Part shown: positions 25,300 through 34,021 of the stretch, one piece after another
Numbering within the stretch: position 1 is the stretch's first letter
Layout: each line of letters starts with the position of its first letter
Assembly (NCBI RefSeq): GCF_015477605.1
Contig: NZ_JADLQX010000001.1
Coordinates: 434,001-498,000 of the forward strand
Origin: Nocardia amamiensis
GTDB taxonomy: Bacteria > Actinomycetota > Actinomycetes > Mycobacteriales > Mycobacteriaceae
Direction of reading: 5' to 3'
DNA length: 64,000 bases
Notes under the pieces: generated by a model
Told to the model about the DNA's origin: nothing
The model's database searches: none
Seen by the model: only the letters and a program-made list of their open reading frames with translations
Translations under genes and position numbers: made by a program

Positions 25300-25440
25300 G
25301 ATCGATTGGTAAGCCCCGACGGTGGCCACGCCACGTCACCGAGGCAAGTGTCCGGGCAACAGCAGATGTACATGCGGCGACATCGGCGGTCGCGGCCCGT
25401 TGACCTGGTCGGATCTGTGCGATGTCCGGCTAGCATCGGC

Positions 25441-25980
25441 GTGGTGCGACGTCATCGGTTGGCCTGGGCCCTGCTCGGTGCTGGTCTGGTGGTCGCGGTC
25501 GCCGTGGTCGCGCTCTGGCCGGTCTACGTGCGTCCACGGACCGACGCGCCTGCCCCTGCGGACGCGATTCTCGTCCTGGGCGGCGCGCACGACGGGCGCG
25601 AACAACTCGGCCTGCGCCTCGCGCGCGAGGGATACGCGCCGCGCGTAGTGTTCTCCGATCCTTATGACAACAGCGCGATGCTGAACCGCATCTGTCACGG
25701 CGGCTACAGCTTCGAGGTCCTGTGCTTCGATCCCGCACCGCGGACCACCCGTGGTGAGGGCCGGGAACTTGCCCACCTCGCTCGCAAACATAATTGGCGG
25801 CGGGTCATCGTCGTCACGTTCACTCCGCACGTCTCCCGGGCCCGCTACATCTTGCAAAAGTGCTGGGACGGAGAACTTCTCTTCATCGACCCCCAACCCG
25901 ATCTCTCCGTGCCCCGTTGGGCCTACGACTACGCCTATCAGTCGGTGGGGTTCGCGAAAGCATTGTTCGAGGACTGCTAG
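25441..25980 (+). CDS. DUF218 (YdcF/ElyC-like) membrane-anchored protein
   Basis: The 179-aa protein has one N-terminal transmembrane helix (WALLGAGLVVAVAVVALWPV) and an outer DUF218 domain with DAILVLGGAHDGREQLGL near residue 40. TRGEGRELAHLARKHNWRRV and a FTPHVSRARYILQKCW segment (the His/Arg conserved in the family) follow. DUF218 proteins such as ElyC and SanA affect envelope precursor metabolism. GTG 25441 is preceded by TAGCAT at 25431-25436, which would make the mRNA leaderless. It is divergent from udgA (141 bp). Confidence 0.82.
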   Translation: MVRRHRLAWALLGAGLVVAVAVVALWPVYVRPRTDAPAPADAILVLGGAHDGREQLGLRLAREGYAPRVVFSDPYDNSAMLNRICHGGYSFEVLCFDPAPRTTRGEGRELAHLARKHNWRRVIVVTFTPHVSRARYILQKCWDGELLFIDPQPDLSVPRWAYDYAYQSVGFAKALFEDC

Positions 25981-26104
25981 CCGCAGGTCACGATGTGGTG
26001 GCAGGTGACGTCAGTTTGACTCGATGAGAGAATCAAACGTACATTCTGTCGCGTGGCGCGATGGTCGCCGCGGAAGCAACGATGTGGACCCTCCAGGAGG
26101 GCAG

Positions 26105-27334
26105 ATGGAGTACGACTGGTCGGCGGAGGATCTGGCGTTCCGGGACGAGGTGCGCACATTCCTCGCCGCGAAGCTGACGCCGGAGTTGCGGCGGGCCGGG
26201 CGCTTGGCGACGAGCGTGTATCCCGACCATGAGGCGAGCATGGCATGGCAGCGGATCCTGCACGAGCACGGCTGGGCGGCGCCCGCCTGGCCGGTGGAGC
26301 ACGGCGGATGCGACTGGAGCCGCACACAGCACTACATCTTCCATCGGGAATCGGCACTGGCCGGTGCGCCGGCACTCTCCCCGATGGGGATCAAGATGGT
26401 GGCGCCCGCGATCATCGCGTTCGGCACCGCCGAGCAGAAGGCGTTCTATCTGCCGCGCATCCTGACCGGTGAAATCTTCTTCTGCCAGGGCTACTCCGAG
26501 CCCGAGGCCGGATCGGACTTGGCGGCGCTGACCATGGCCGCCCTCGACGACGGCACGGATTTCGTCTGTACCGGCAGCAAGATCTGGACCACCCATGCCA
26601 CCGAGGCGAACTGGATCTTCTGTCTGGTGCGCACCTCGCGCACCGGCAAGAAGCAACAGGGCATCACTTTTCTGCTGATCGATATGACTTCGCCGGGCAT
26701 CGAGATCCGGCCGCTGGTGATGACCTCCGGCGAACAGGTGCAGAACCAGGTCTTCTTCGACAACGTGCGGGTGCCCAAGAGCAATGTGCTCGGCCGCATC
26801 GATGACGGATGGACGGTGGCGAAGTACCTGCTAGTGCACGAGCGCGGAGGAGCGGCCGCGCCGTACCTCCAGGTCATGGCACAGGACATCGCGATGGCCG
26901 CGGCGCGACAGCCCGGCCGGGACGGCAATCCGCTGATCGATGACCACGCTTTCGCGGCGAAACTGGCCGACTTGCGGATCCGCACCGACGTGCTGGAAGT
27001 CCTGGAATACCGCACGATTTCCGCGATGGCGCGGGGCAAGGACCTGGGCCCCGCGTCGTCCATGCTCAAGATCCTCGCGTCCGAACTCAGCCAAAGGCTC
27101 ACAGAGCTGGCGTTGGAAGCCGCCGGTCCGCGCGGCCGCGTGTACCAGCCGCACGCGACCGCACCGGGCGGCCCGATCGCTCGGTACGTCCCGCCGGCCG
27201 ACGGATACCTCAGTGGCGCGGACTGGCAGGCCGTCGCGCCGCTGCGTTATTTCAACGACCGGGCGGGCTCGATCTACGCGGGCAGCAACGAGATCCAGCG
27301 AAACATTCTCGCCAAAGCAGCATTGGGGCTCTGA
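26105..27334 (+). CDS. Acyl-CoA dehydrogenase, subunit-type A
   Basis: The 409-aa ACAD starts MEYDWSAEDLAFRDEVRTFL behind CCAGGAGGGCAG. The flavin/substrate segment CQGYSEPEAGSDLAALTM is near residue 125, and the C-terminal signature SIYAGSNEIQRNILAKAALG is present. The following ACAD gene overlaps its stop by 1 nt. Mycobacterial heteromeric ACADs of sterol and branched acyl-CoA catabolism (FadE26-27, FadE28-29 type) have the same paired arrangement, in which one subunit holds the complete FAD site. The first gene keeps the NEIQRN signature and is the likely FAD/catalytic partner. The substrate is not predictable. Confidence 0.88.
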   Translation: MEYDWSAEDLAFRDEVRTFLAAKLTPELRRAGRLATSVYPDHEASMAWQRILHEHGWAAPAWPVEHGGCDWSRTQHYIFHRESALAGAPALSPMGIKMVAPAIIAFGTAEQKAFYLPRILTGEIFFCQGYSEPEAGSDLAALTMAALDDGTDFVCTGSKIWTTHATEANWIFCLVRTSRTGKKQQGITFLLIDMTSPGIEIRPLVMTSGEQVQNQVFFDNVRVPKSNVLGRIDDGWTVAKYLLVHERGGAAAPYLQVMAQDIAMAAARQPGRDGNPLIDDHAFAAKLADLRIRTDVLEVLEYRTISAMARGKDLGPASSMLKILASELSQRLTELALEAAGPRGRVYQPHATAPGGPIARYVPPADGYLSGADWQAVAPLRYFNDRAGSIYAGSNEIQRNILAKAALGL

Positions 27335-28482
27335 TGGACTTCACACTCACCGAGGAGCAGGAAATGCTCCGCTCCGCGATCGCCGGATTCCTCGGCGCCC
27401 GCTACGACCTGGAAGAAAGCCGCGCGGCGGCGAAATCCGAGGTGGGCTGGCAGCCCGCCGTCTGGCGTGGGTTCGCCGACGAACTGGGGATTCTCGGCGC
27501 GACCCTGCCCGAGCGGGTGGACGGATCCGGCGGAGGTCCGGTCGAATTGATGGTCATCGCCGAGGAACTCGGCCGGGCGCTGGTCGTCGAGCCGTTCATC
27601 GACACCGTGGTGATCGGCGCTGGACTGCTGGAACGCTGCGGTGGCGAGCAGGCCGACGACGTGCTGCGCCGAATCGTTTCGGGTAACGCGCGCGTCGCAT
27701 TCGCCGCACTGGAACCGAGCTCCGGGCACACGCTGTACGACGTATCGACCACCGCCTACCGTGACGGCGATTCGTGGGTGCTCGACGGCGCGAAGGTCGT
27801 GGTGACCGGCGCACCGCTGGCCACGCAGCTGCTGATCACGGCGCGCACTTCCGGCGAGCGCCGCGACAAGGCGGGGATCTCCTTGTTCCGCCTCGAATTC
27901 GACGCGAGTCGTCCGCCTGCCGGAGTCGAGGTGCATTCCTATCGGACCATCGACGACCGGGTCGGTGCCGACCTGGTGTGCACCGGCCTGCGCCTGCCCG
28001 CCGACGCATTGCTTGGCACGGAGTCCGACGCCTGGACGGTCATCGAACCGACCATCGCGGAGGCGACCGCGGCGATCTGCGCCGAGGCTGTCGGATGCAT
28101 GCGGAAAGTGCTCGCCGACACGCTCGACTACGCCGAACAGCGCCAGCAGTTCGGTCAGCCGATCAGCGGGTTCCAGGTCTTGCAGCACCGCATGGTCGAT
28201 ATGTATATCGAACTCGAACAAGCCATCGCCGCCGTCTATCTGGCGATCCACTCGTTGCGCGCCCCGGCCGCGGACCGCGCGCGGGCGGTGTCGGCAGCGA
28301 AAGTCACCATCGCGCGGGCAGCGCGGTTCGTCGGCCAGAACGCCGTGCAACTGCACGGCGCGATGGGCATGACCGAGGAACTGGCCATCGGCCACTATTT
28401 CAAGCGTCTCACCGTCATAGAACACGAATTCGGTTCTAGTGACGAGCATCTCGACCGGTACGCCGCGCTGACCAGACCGTAG
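27334..28482 (+). CDS. Acyl-CoA dehydrogenase, subunit-type B
   Basis: The 382-aa ACAD-like protein starts MDFTLTEEQEMLRSAIAGFL. The middle domain is short on the usual flavin contacts (FAALEPSSGHTLYDV in place of TEP.AGSD). The C-terminal domain has QLHGAMGMTEELAIGHYFKR, with MGMTEE marking the second-subunit type. ATGA overlap with the upstream gene indicates coupled translation and equal amounts. It is most simply the partner in an alpha2beta2 acyl-CoA dehydrogenase. A bidirectional terminator separates it from etfD. Confidence 0.87.
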   Translation: MDFTLTEEQEMLRSAIAGFLGARYDLEESRAAAKSEVGWQPAVWRGFADELGILGATLPERVDGSGGGPVELMVIAEELGRALVVEPFIDTVVIGAGLLERCGGEQADDVLRRIVSGNARVAFAALEPSSGHTLYDVSTTAYRDGDSWVLDGAKVVVTGAPLATQLLITARTSGERRDKAGISLFRLEFDASRPPAGVEVHSYRTIDDRVGADLVCTGLRLPADALLGTESDAWTVIEPTIAEATAAICAEAVGCMRKVLADTLDYAEQRQQFGQPISGFQVLQHRMVDMYIELEQAIAAVYLAIHSLRAPAADRARAVSAAKVTIARAARFVGQNAVQLHGAMGMTEELAIGHYFKRLTVIEHEFGSSDEHLDRYAALTRP

Positions 28483-28507
28483 TTCCGCAGCGTACAAAGG
28501 AAACGAC

Positions 28508-28537
28508 AGAGCCCGGGTCCCAAGGGACCCGGGCTCT
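28508..28537. terminator. Bidirectional terminator between fadE pair and etfD
   Basis: AGAGCCCGGGTCCC, a 2-base AA loop and GGGACCCGGGCTCT form a perfect 14-bp hairpin in the 77-bp gap between convergent genes. There is no long T run on either strand, so it may rely on stem stability or Rho. Confidence 0.75.
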
Positions 28538-28559
28538 TATCGCTGGTCGAACGCCGTGC

Positions 28560-31500
28560 TCAGTTCTTCCGGCCCGGTGCCTTGGCGCCGGCCTTGAAGC
28601 CGAGACCGCCTGGCTTGGCGGTGGGCGGAGCGACCTCGGATGCGCCATTGCTGCCGCTGCCGTTACTGGTCGGCTCCGGCTCGGCGGCGGATTCGGCCGG
28701 TGCCGCGGAAACTTCCGCGGCAGGCGTCTCGTCCGTCGCGGCGGGGGCCGCGGCACCGGGCGCCTTGGGACCGGGCCGCTTGAAGCCGGACTTCATGGCC
28801 AGACCCTTGGCGGGCACCGTCGGCTTCGTCTCGACCGGCTTGGCGTCGGTCGGCGCCGCTGCCGTCTCGGCGGGAGCCTGTTCGGCCGATGGGGCGGACG
28901 CCGCCGCAGCCTTGGCGCCGGGCGCCTTGGCGCCGCCCTTCATGCCGAGTCCCTTGACCGGCTTGGGCGCCGGGGCCTCGGCCGCAGGAGCGGATTCGGT
29001 GGCTGGGGCCGCGGCAGCCTTGGCGCCGGGCGCCTTGGCGCCGCCCTTCATGCCGAGTCCCTTGACCGGCTTGGGCGCCGGGGCCTCGGCCGCAGGAGCG
29101 GATTCGGTGGCTGGAGCCGCGGCAGCCTTCGCACCGGGCGCCTTCGCGCCGCCCTTCATCCCCAGACCGCCGGGCGCCTTCGCGGGGCCCTTCATGGCCA
29201 GGCCCTTGGCCGGCTTGGCGGGAGCCGCGGTCGCGGATTCGGCGGCTGGGGCCGCGGCAGCCTTGGCGCCGGGCGCCTTCGCAGCGCCCTTCATCCCGAG
29301 ACCGCCCGGTGCCTTGGCCGGACCCTTCATGGCGAGACCGCCGCCGCCGGGCGCCTTGGCCGGACCCTTCATCGCCAGGCCACCGCCGGTGGGCGCAGCC
29401 TTGGCGGGCGCAGGGGCTTCGGCCGCCGGGACGGGTTCCGGCTCCGGTTCCACCGCGGGCGCCTTCGGCTCCTGGATGACCGTGAGGTTCTCGGTCAGCA
29501 CCGACGGCTCGACGCGCTCGATGGCGTCCAGCATCAGCTGCGCGACGTCCACCACCTCGACGCCTTCTCCCTCGCCCTTCTCCTGGCGGGCGGTGACGCC
29601 GTCGGTGAGCATCACGCGGCAGAACGGGCAGCCGGTCGCGATCTTCGCCGGTGACGTGGTCAGCGCCTCGTCGACCCGGTCGATGTTGATGCGCTTGCCG
29701 AGCTGCTCTTCCATCCACATCCGCGCGCCACCGGCGCCACAGCACATGGACCGCTCGCCGTGCCGCGGCATCTCGACCAGCTTCGAGCCCGAAGCCGCCA
29801 TCAGCTCACGTGGCGCGTTGTAGACCTTGTTGTGCCGGCCCAGGTAGCAGGGGTCGTGGTAGGTGACGTTCTGCGACACCGGCGCCACCGGAATGAGCTG
29901 CTTCTGGCGCACCAGGCGGTTGAGCAACTGGGTGTGGTGCACGACCTCGTAGCTGCCGCCGACCTGCGGATACTCGTTGTTCAGCGCGTTGAAGCAGTGC
30001 GCGCAGGTGACGACGATCTTCTTCTTGCGCTGCTCGACGCCCTCGAACACCGAGTTCAGTAGCTCGATGTTCTGCTGCGCCAGCTGCTGGAACAGGAACT
30101 CGTTGCCCGCGCGGCGCGCCGAGTCGCCGGTGCAGGTCTCCTCGGCGCCGAGCACCATGAACTTCACGCCCGCGGTGGCGAGCAGCTCGGCGACCGCCTT
30201 CGTGGTCTTCTTGGCGCGGTCCTCGTAGGCGCCGGCGCAGCCGACCCAGAACAGGTACTCGTAGCCGTCGAAGCTGTCGGCGTCCTGGCCGAAGACCGGG
30301 ATCTGGAAGTCGAGTTCGTTGATCCAGTTCAGCCGGTCCTTGGCGTTCTGGCCCCAGGGGTTGCCCTTGTTCTCCAGGTTCTTGAACAGACCGGCGAGCT
30401 CGGAGGGGAACTCCGATTCGATCAGCACCTGGTAGCGGCGCATGTCGATGATGTGGTCGACGTGCTCGATGTCCACCGGGCACTGCTCGACGCACGCGCC
30501 GCAGGTGGTGCAGCTCCACAGCACCTCGGGATCGATGATGCCGTTGACCTCGGCGTCACCGACCAGGGGACGCTCCGCCTCGGCCTTGGCCGCCTCGGAG
30601 ATCTTGGCCAGCTTCGCCTCGTTCGGGTTGCCCTCGGCGTCCACCAGGCCGACCTCGTCGCCGCCCATGTCTTTGCGGCCGCCGGCCAGCAGGTAGGGGG
30701 CCTTGGCGTAGCCGTGATCGCGCAGCGACATGATCAGCAGCTTCGGCGACAGCGGCTTGCCGGTGTTCCAGGCGGGGCACTGCGACTGGCAGCGGCCGCA
30801 CTCGGTGCAGGTGGTGAAGTCCAGCCAGCCCTTCCAGGAGAAATCCTCGATCCGGCCCGCGCCGAAGGTGTCGGTGTCCGGGTCGGCGGTCTCCATGTCG
30901 ACCGGCTTGCCCTTCGACATCATCGGCTTGGCCGCGCCCAGCGCGACGCCGCCGTCGTCCTCACGCTTGAAGTAGATGTTCGGGAACGCCGAGAACCGGT
31001 GCCAGGCCACGCCCCAGGTGATGTTGCGGCCGACGTAGTAGAGGAACGCCATACCCGACATCAGCTTGATGAAGGCGAAGATCGACACCATTACCGGGCT
31101 GGCGGGCAGCAGCTTCGCCACCTGCATGGTGAAGAAGTCGGTCGCGGCGTTGGAGTGGTGGTAAGTCGCGATCTTTCCGGCCTTGACGAAGATCATGCCG
31201 AGGCCCTCGAGCAGCACGATGGCCTCGATGACATAGGCCGGACCGAACTTGGAGCCGCTGAACCGGGAAAGCCGCTCGGGCACCCGCGGGTGATTGAGCT
31301 GACGCAGGATGATCAGCGTGAGGATGCCGACCACGGTGCCGATGCCGAGGATCTCGTCCCACAGGTGGTAGATCGCCAGGTCGCCGATGATCGGCCAGTG
31401 GAACGCCGGGTCGAACGTCTGCCCGTACGCCTCGAACCACAGCATGGCGCCGCCGAGGAAGCCGATCATCACCAGCCAGTGCGCCCAGCCGACGGTGCGG

Positions 31501-31700
31501 AATTTGTTCATGCGCGTATGCGCGAGAAACTCCACGATCATCTGCTTGAAGCGCGGGAAGAAGGGCCGCCAACGATCCGGCGCGGGCTGTCCGATCATGA
31601 TGGCGCGCGCGATATTGCGGACGCCGCCGATGAACGACGCCCAACACAGGAGGCTGAGCGCCGCCCCAATCGTGCCCAGCGTCACTGTCAGGGCATTCAT
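28560..31700 (-). CDS. etfD: EtfD: membrane Fe-S oxidoreductase accepting electrons from ETF
   Basis: The 1046-aa protein matches mycobacterial EtfD (Rv0338c), required to move electrons from acyl-CoA dehydrogenases through ETF into the respiratory chain. The N-terminal 270 residues hold about six transmembrane helices of the heme-b NarI-like type. Two 4Fe-4S ferredoxin clusters follow: CTECGRCQSQCP (Cys298, 301, 304, 308) and CTTCGACVEQCP (Cys397, 400, 403, 407). Two CCG domains then carry HDPCYLGR and MCCGAGGARMW. The last 270 residues are a Lys/Pro/Ala/Gly tail with repeated GLGMKGGAKAPG-type units. ATG 31698-31700 follows AAAGAAAGG; longer upstream sequence is unconserved. Upstream are a fadE5-like operator and a CRP-type palindrome. 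Confidence 0.93.
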   Translation of the reverse strand: MNALTVTLGTIGAALSLLCWASFIGGVRNIARAIMIGQPAPDRWRPFFPRFKQMIVEFLAHTRMNKFRTVGWAHWLVMIGFLGGAMLWFEAYGQTFDPAFHWPIIGDLAIYHLWDEILGIGTVVGILTLIILRQLNHPRVPERLSRFSGSKFGPAYVIEAIVLLEGLGMIFVKAGKIATYHHSNAATDFFTMQVAKLLPASPVMVSIFAFIKLMSGMAFLYYVGRNITWGVAWHRFSAFPNIYFKREDDGGVALGAAKPMMSKGKPVDMETADPDTDTFGAGRIEDFSWKGWLDFTTCTECGRCQSQCPAWNTGKPLSPKLLIMSLRDHGYAKAPYLLAGGRKDMGGDEVGLVDAEGNPNEAKLAKISEAAKAEAERPLVGDAEVNGIIDPEVLWSCTTCGACVEQCPVDIEHVDHIIDMRRYQVLIESEFPSELAGLFKNLENKGNPWGQNAKDRLNWINELDFQIPVFGQDADSFDGYEYLFWVGCAGAYEDRAKKTTKAVAELLATAGVKFMVLGAEETCTGDSARRAGNEFLFQQLAQQNIELLNSVFEGVEQRKKKIVVTCAHCFNALNNEYPQVGGSYEVVHHTQLLNRLVRQKQLIPVAPVSQNVTYHDPCYLGRHNKVYNAPRELMAASGSKLVEMPRHGERSMCCGAGGARMWMEEQLGKRINIDRVDEALTTSPAKIATGCPFCRVMLTDGVTARQEKGEGEGVEVVDVAQLMLDAIERVEPSVLTENLTVIQEPKAPAVEPEPEPVPAAEAPAPAKAAPTGGGLAMKGPAKAPGGGGLAMKGPAKAPGGLGMKGAAKAPGAKAAAAPAAESATAAPAKPAKGLAMKGPAKAPGGLGMKGGAKAPGAKAAAAPATESAPAAEAPAPKPVKGLGMKGGAKAPGAKAAAAPATESAPAAEAPAPKPVKGLGMKGGAKAPGAKAAAASAPSAEQAPAETAAAPTDAKPVETKPTVPAKGLAMKSGFKRPGPKAPGAAAPAATDETPAAEVSAAPAESAAEPEPTSNGSGSNGASEVAPPTAKPGGLGFKAGAKAPGRKN
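28911..29180 (-). repeat. 108-bp tandem repeat coding for the EtfD tail
   Basis: Near-identical units start at 28911, 29019 and 29127 (period 108 bp, 36 codons); the third is partial and more diverged. Each encodes GLGMKGGAKAPGAKAAAA followed by an Ala/Pro/Glu-rich linker. Shorter KGPAKAPGG-type units continue towards the domain end, to about 29400. Confidence 0.85.
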
Positions 31701-31770
31701 GTCGCGACCTTTCTTTAGAGGCACCACGAGGGCGGCCGGTCTGTTACCGCCTCGGTTGGCTCGTATCCTA

Positions 31771-31794
31771 ACTGGCGGTAAGTTACCCGCCAGT
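31771..31794. promoter_or_regulatory. 24-bp operator-like palindrome upstream of etfD
   Basis: ACTGGCGG, eight bases, CCGCCAGT gives perfect 8-bp arms. The inner GGTAAGTTACC (31777-31787) is itself palindromic around one base. On the minus strand TAGGAT (31766-31771 region) could be the -10 element, which would place the palindrome over the spacer and -35, as for a repressor site. The core TAAGTTACCCGC recurs upstream of fadE5. Confidence 0.65.
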
Positions 31795-31867
31795 AACAAC
31801 CCCGTCCATCGTACGATCGGCTTTTGGCATATAGCCCCCCATGCTGGGGCTTGACCCATTATTTACC

Positions 31868-31883
31868 TGTGATCAATATCACA
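31868..31883. promoter_or_regulatory. CRP/FNR-type palindrome
   Basis: TGTGATCAATATCACA is a perfect TGTGA-N6-TCACA, the consensus of CRP-family regulators including mycobacterial CRP. It lies 168 bp upstream of etfD and 279 bp upstream of the divergent secreted-protein gene, so either could be the target. The rest of the 461-bp region (31701-32161) has no gene. Confidence 0.6.
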
Positions 31884-32161
31884 ATATGGTTCTCGCCGAT
31901 CTACCTGCTGGTCCGGTGACCATCACGGTAAACGGCGCAGCATTCCGCCCGGTCGGTAAGGATCGGCTTAGTCCCCATGGCTGATAAGGCATCTCGCTTA
32001 AAACGGGGCGTTCCATTAGGCTCACGACGTTCAAATAGCTGTGCCCGTCTTCACACCGCTCGGGGAGGATCCGGAGCCGACCACCCGGATTTGATGGAAA
32101 GAGCTCTCGCGTGCTGGAGACCAGCCGGTGATGACGACCCTGATGATGGATTGGAAACTGA

Positions 32162-32893
32162 ATGAAACTCCGCAGAACCACCGCGGCGGCTGCGATGGTC
32201 ATCGGTGCGATGACCATTGGTCTGGGGACGGCTCATGCTGACGAGCCGGCTCCCGCGCAGACCGATCCCGGTGTGCTCTACTCGGTGAAGCTGGTCGACA
32301 AGACCGTCGTCGCGGCGCTCAAGGGTGGAACCTTCTCGGTGACCGAGCAGGAGGGCGCTACCGTCGACGAGCCGAAGACCACGGTCGCCAATGTGCACGA
32401 CGACAAGGGCAACACCCTTGTCTCGTTCCCGCTGAACGTGGATGTCGACGGCAAGCAGGTGCCGGTCAAGGCCGACGTCAAGAAGGACGGCACCGTTCTC
32501 GAAGTCACCCCCGACCGTCCGGCCGACCTCGTCGTCTCCGACAAGCCGGTCGTCGCGAAGCCGGTGGTGGCCAAGGACATCGCCTCGCCGATCGAGAATC
32601 AGCGTGCGCAGAACGAGTTCGCCAGCAACTTCGGCATCGCCACAGCCGTCGGTGGGTTCATCGGCACCGCGATCGGCGCGGTCGTCGGCTGCATCTTCGG
32701 TCTTCCGCTGTTCGGCGTCGGCTGCCTCGCGGGCCTGCCGATCGGCGCGGGCATCGGCGGCATTCTCGGCACCGTCGCAGTCGGTGGGCCGACGCTGGTC
32801 GCCGCGGGCATCGAATTGCTGAACACGTTGCAGGCGCCGGACGGCACCACCAAGTGGGCCGAGAAGCCGGTCGCGGCTCAGCAGCCCAACTGA
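32162..32893 (+). CDS. Secreted protein with hydrophobic glycine-zipper-like C-terminal half
   Basis: The 243-aa protein has a signal peptide MKLRRTTAAAAMVIGAMTIG ending in GTAHA (cleavage about residue 26). A beta-rich domain of about 110 residues follows (VLYSVKLVDKTVVAALKGGT, VSFPLNVDVDGKQVPVKADV). The second half is Gly/Ala/Ile-rich (FIGTAIGAVVGCIFGLPLFG and similar), as in a glycine zipper that inserts in membranes. Similar proteins are frequent in Nocardia (DUF8020-like). The function is unknown. It is divergent from etfD and ends at a strong terminator. Confidence 0.8.
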   Translation: MKLRRTTAAAAMVIGAMTIGLGTAHADEPAPAQTDPGVLYSVKLVDKTVVAALKGGTFSVTEQEGATVDEPKTTVANVHDDKGNTLVSFPLNVDVDGKQVPVKADVKKDGTVLEVTPDRPADLVVSDKPVVAKPVVAKDIASPIENQRAQNEFASNFGIATAVGGFIGTAIGAVVGCIFGLPLFGVGCLAGLPIGAGIGGILGTVAVGGPTLVAAGIELLNTLQAPDGTTKWAEKPVAAQQPN

Positions 32894-32911
32894 TCTTTCG
32901 ATTCGAAACGA

Positions 32912-32947
32912 CGAGTGGCCCGCTCTCTCCGGAGAGTGGGCCACTCG
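32912..32947 (+). terminator. Terminator hairpin after the secreted-protein gene
   Basis: CGAGTGGCCC and GGGCCACTCG arms with an inner CTCTC/GAGAG stem form a long hairpin 18 bp after the stop. The run of T expected for intrinsic termination is weak. Confidence 0.65.
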
Positions 32948-32995
32948 CCGTTTCCGGGCATGATCAGGACTGGTGACAGAACAAGGCCGCCGTCG

Positions 32996-33883
32996 TCACC
33001 CGGTCAGATCGAGCAGGCCGCGGACGACCACCTCACCCAGTTCCTCGCCCAGCCTGCCGAACGAGCGCTCGACCATCTCGAACATGCCGTCCTCGCGCAC
33101 CAAGAGAACCGTGCTCGCCCTGGTGCCGTGCACAGTGTGCGCGATGAATCTGGCCGAAAGCGCTCGTTCCATCTCGTATGGAACTCCGGTCAGCGGTAAC
33201 GCCTCATCCGGTGCCTCGGTGCGATCGGCGAGCACGTCGAAGTAGCGGTCCACCGCACCGGGATCGCAGCGCACGACCTCGCGCAGCTCGGTCATACCGG
33301 CCCGCACCTTGGGCCAGATGGGCTGTGGAGCGGCCAGATCCGCGTCGGGCTCGGTTGTACCCGCGGAGGTGACGAACGTGCCGTTGGAGAGGCCGTGGAA
33401 GCCCGGAGCCAGCTCGCTCGGCTCCGCGGCGCTGCGGTTGGAATGCCACCACAGCGTGCGCAGGTCGGAGACCACCAGGTTGTAGCCGTTGTAGTCGTCG
33501 GGCGCCGCCGCGGCATCGAGCACGTACTTTTCCGGGCCGGGAAATTCTCCGGCCGGGTGGCGGTCCGAGGCGCCGCGCAGGAAGTCCATCAGCAAGGCGC
33601 CACGAGAACGGGCGTCGATGCGCTGGTCGTTGGGGTTGCGCACATTGGTGACCGCGGCGAAGCGATTGTTGCCCTGCGGCTGCGCCGTGAGGCCGAGCCA
33701 GGTGCCGGGAGGTTCGCCCGCGGCCCGGCCGGTGGCTCCGGTGTCGCGTCCGGCGATCAGGCCGGGCACCTCCGGCCACCGGCGCATCGACTCGGTCGGC
33801 CGGGTGTAGAACTCGTCTCGGTTGGCAGCGACGATCAACCGGTATTCCGGATGGGCGCGCCAGCCGATCAGCACCAAACACAT
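32996..33883 (-). CDS. NRDE (TANGO2-like) family protein
   Basis: The 295-aa protein starts MCLVLIGWRAHPEYRLIVAA and carries the family NRDE motif at ANRDEFYTRPT (residues about 20-30). GLIAGRDTGATGR and TWLGLTAQ are followed by RFAAVTNVRNPNDQR, all conserved in TANGO2/NRDE proteins. These have an Ntn-hydrolase-like fold with Cys2 at the start; roles in heme or acyl-chain handling have been proposed in eukaryotes. An ORF extension to 33934 lacks the conserved MC start. It is on the same strand as the upstream protease gene but separated by a terminator. Confidence 0.88.
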   Translation of the reverse strand: MCLVLIGWRAHPEYRLIVAANRDEFYTRPTESMRRWPEVPGLIAGRDTGATGRAAGEPPGTWLGLTAQPQGNNRFAAVTNVRNPNDQRIDARSRGALLMDFLRGASDRHPAGEFPGPEKYVLDAAAAPDDYNGYNLVVSDLRTLWWHSNRSAAEPSELAPGFHGLSNGTFVTSAGTTEPDADLAAPQPIWPKVRAGMTELREVVRCDPGAVDRYFDVLADRTEAPDEALPLTGVPYEMERALSARFIAHTVHGTRASTVLLVREDGMFEMVERSFGRLGEELGEVVVRGLLDLTG

Positions 33884-33975
33884 GCTGTCCAGAATGCCCG
33901 ACCGGCACGGCACCCGACGCTGCGTTTCCCGCATCGAAGGCCGCGGAAGGGCAGTGGAAGGGACCGAAGACGGCG

Positions 33976-34009
33976 AAAAGGCCGACAGCCCAATGGCTGC
34001 CGGCCTTTT
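33976..34009 (-). terminator. Terminator after the first S1 protease gene
   Basis: AAAAGGCCGACAGCC, a 4-base loop and GGCTGCCGGCCTTTT pair with one mismatch and end in T residues on the minus strand. It lies 13 bp beyond the protease stop. Confidence 0.8.
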
Positions 34010-34021
34010 CGCGTCCTGCTG

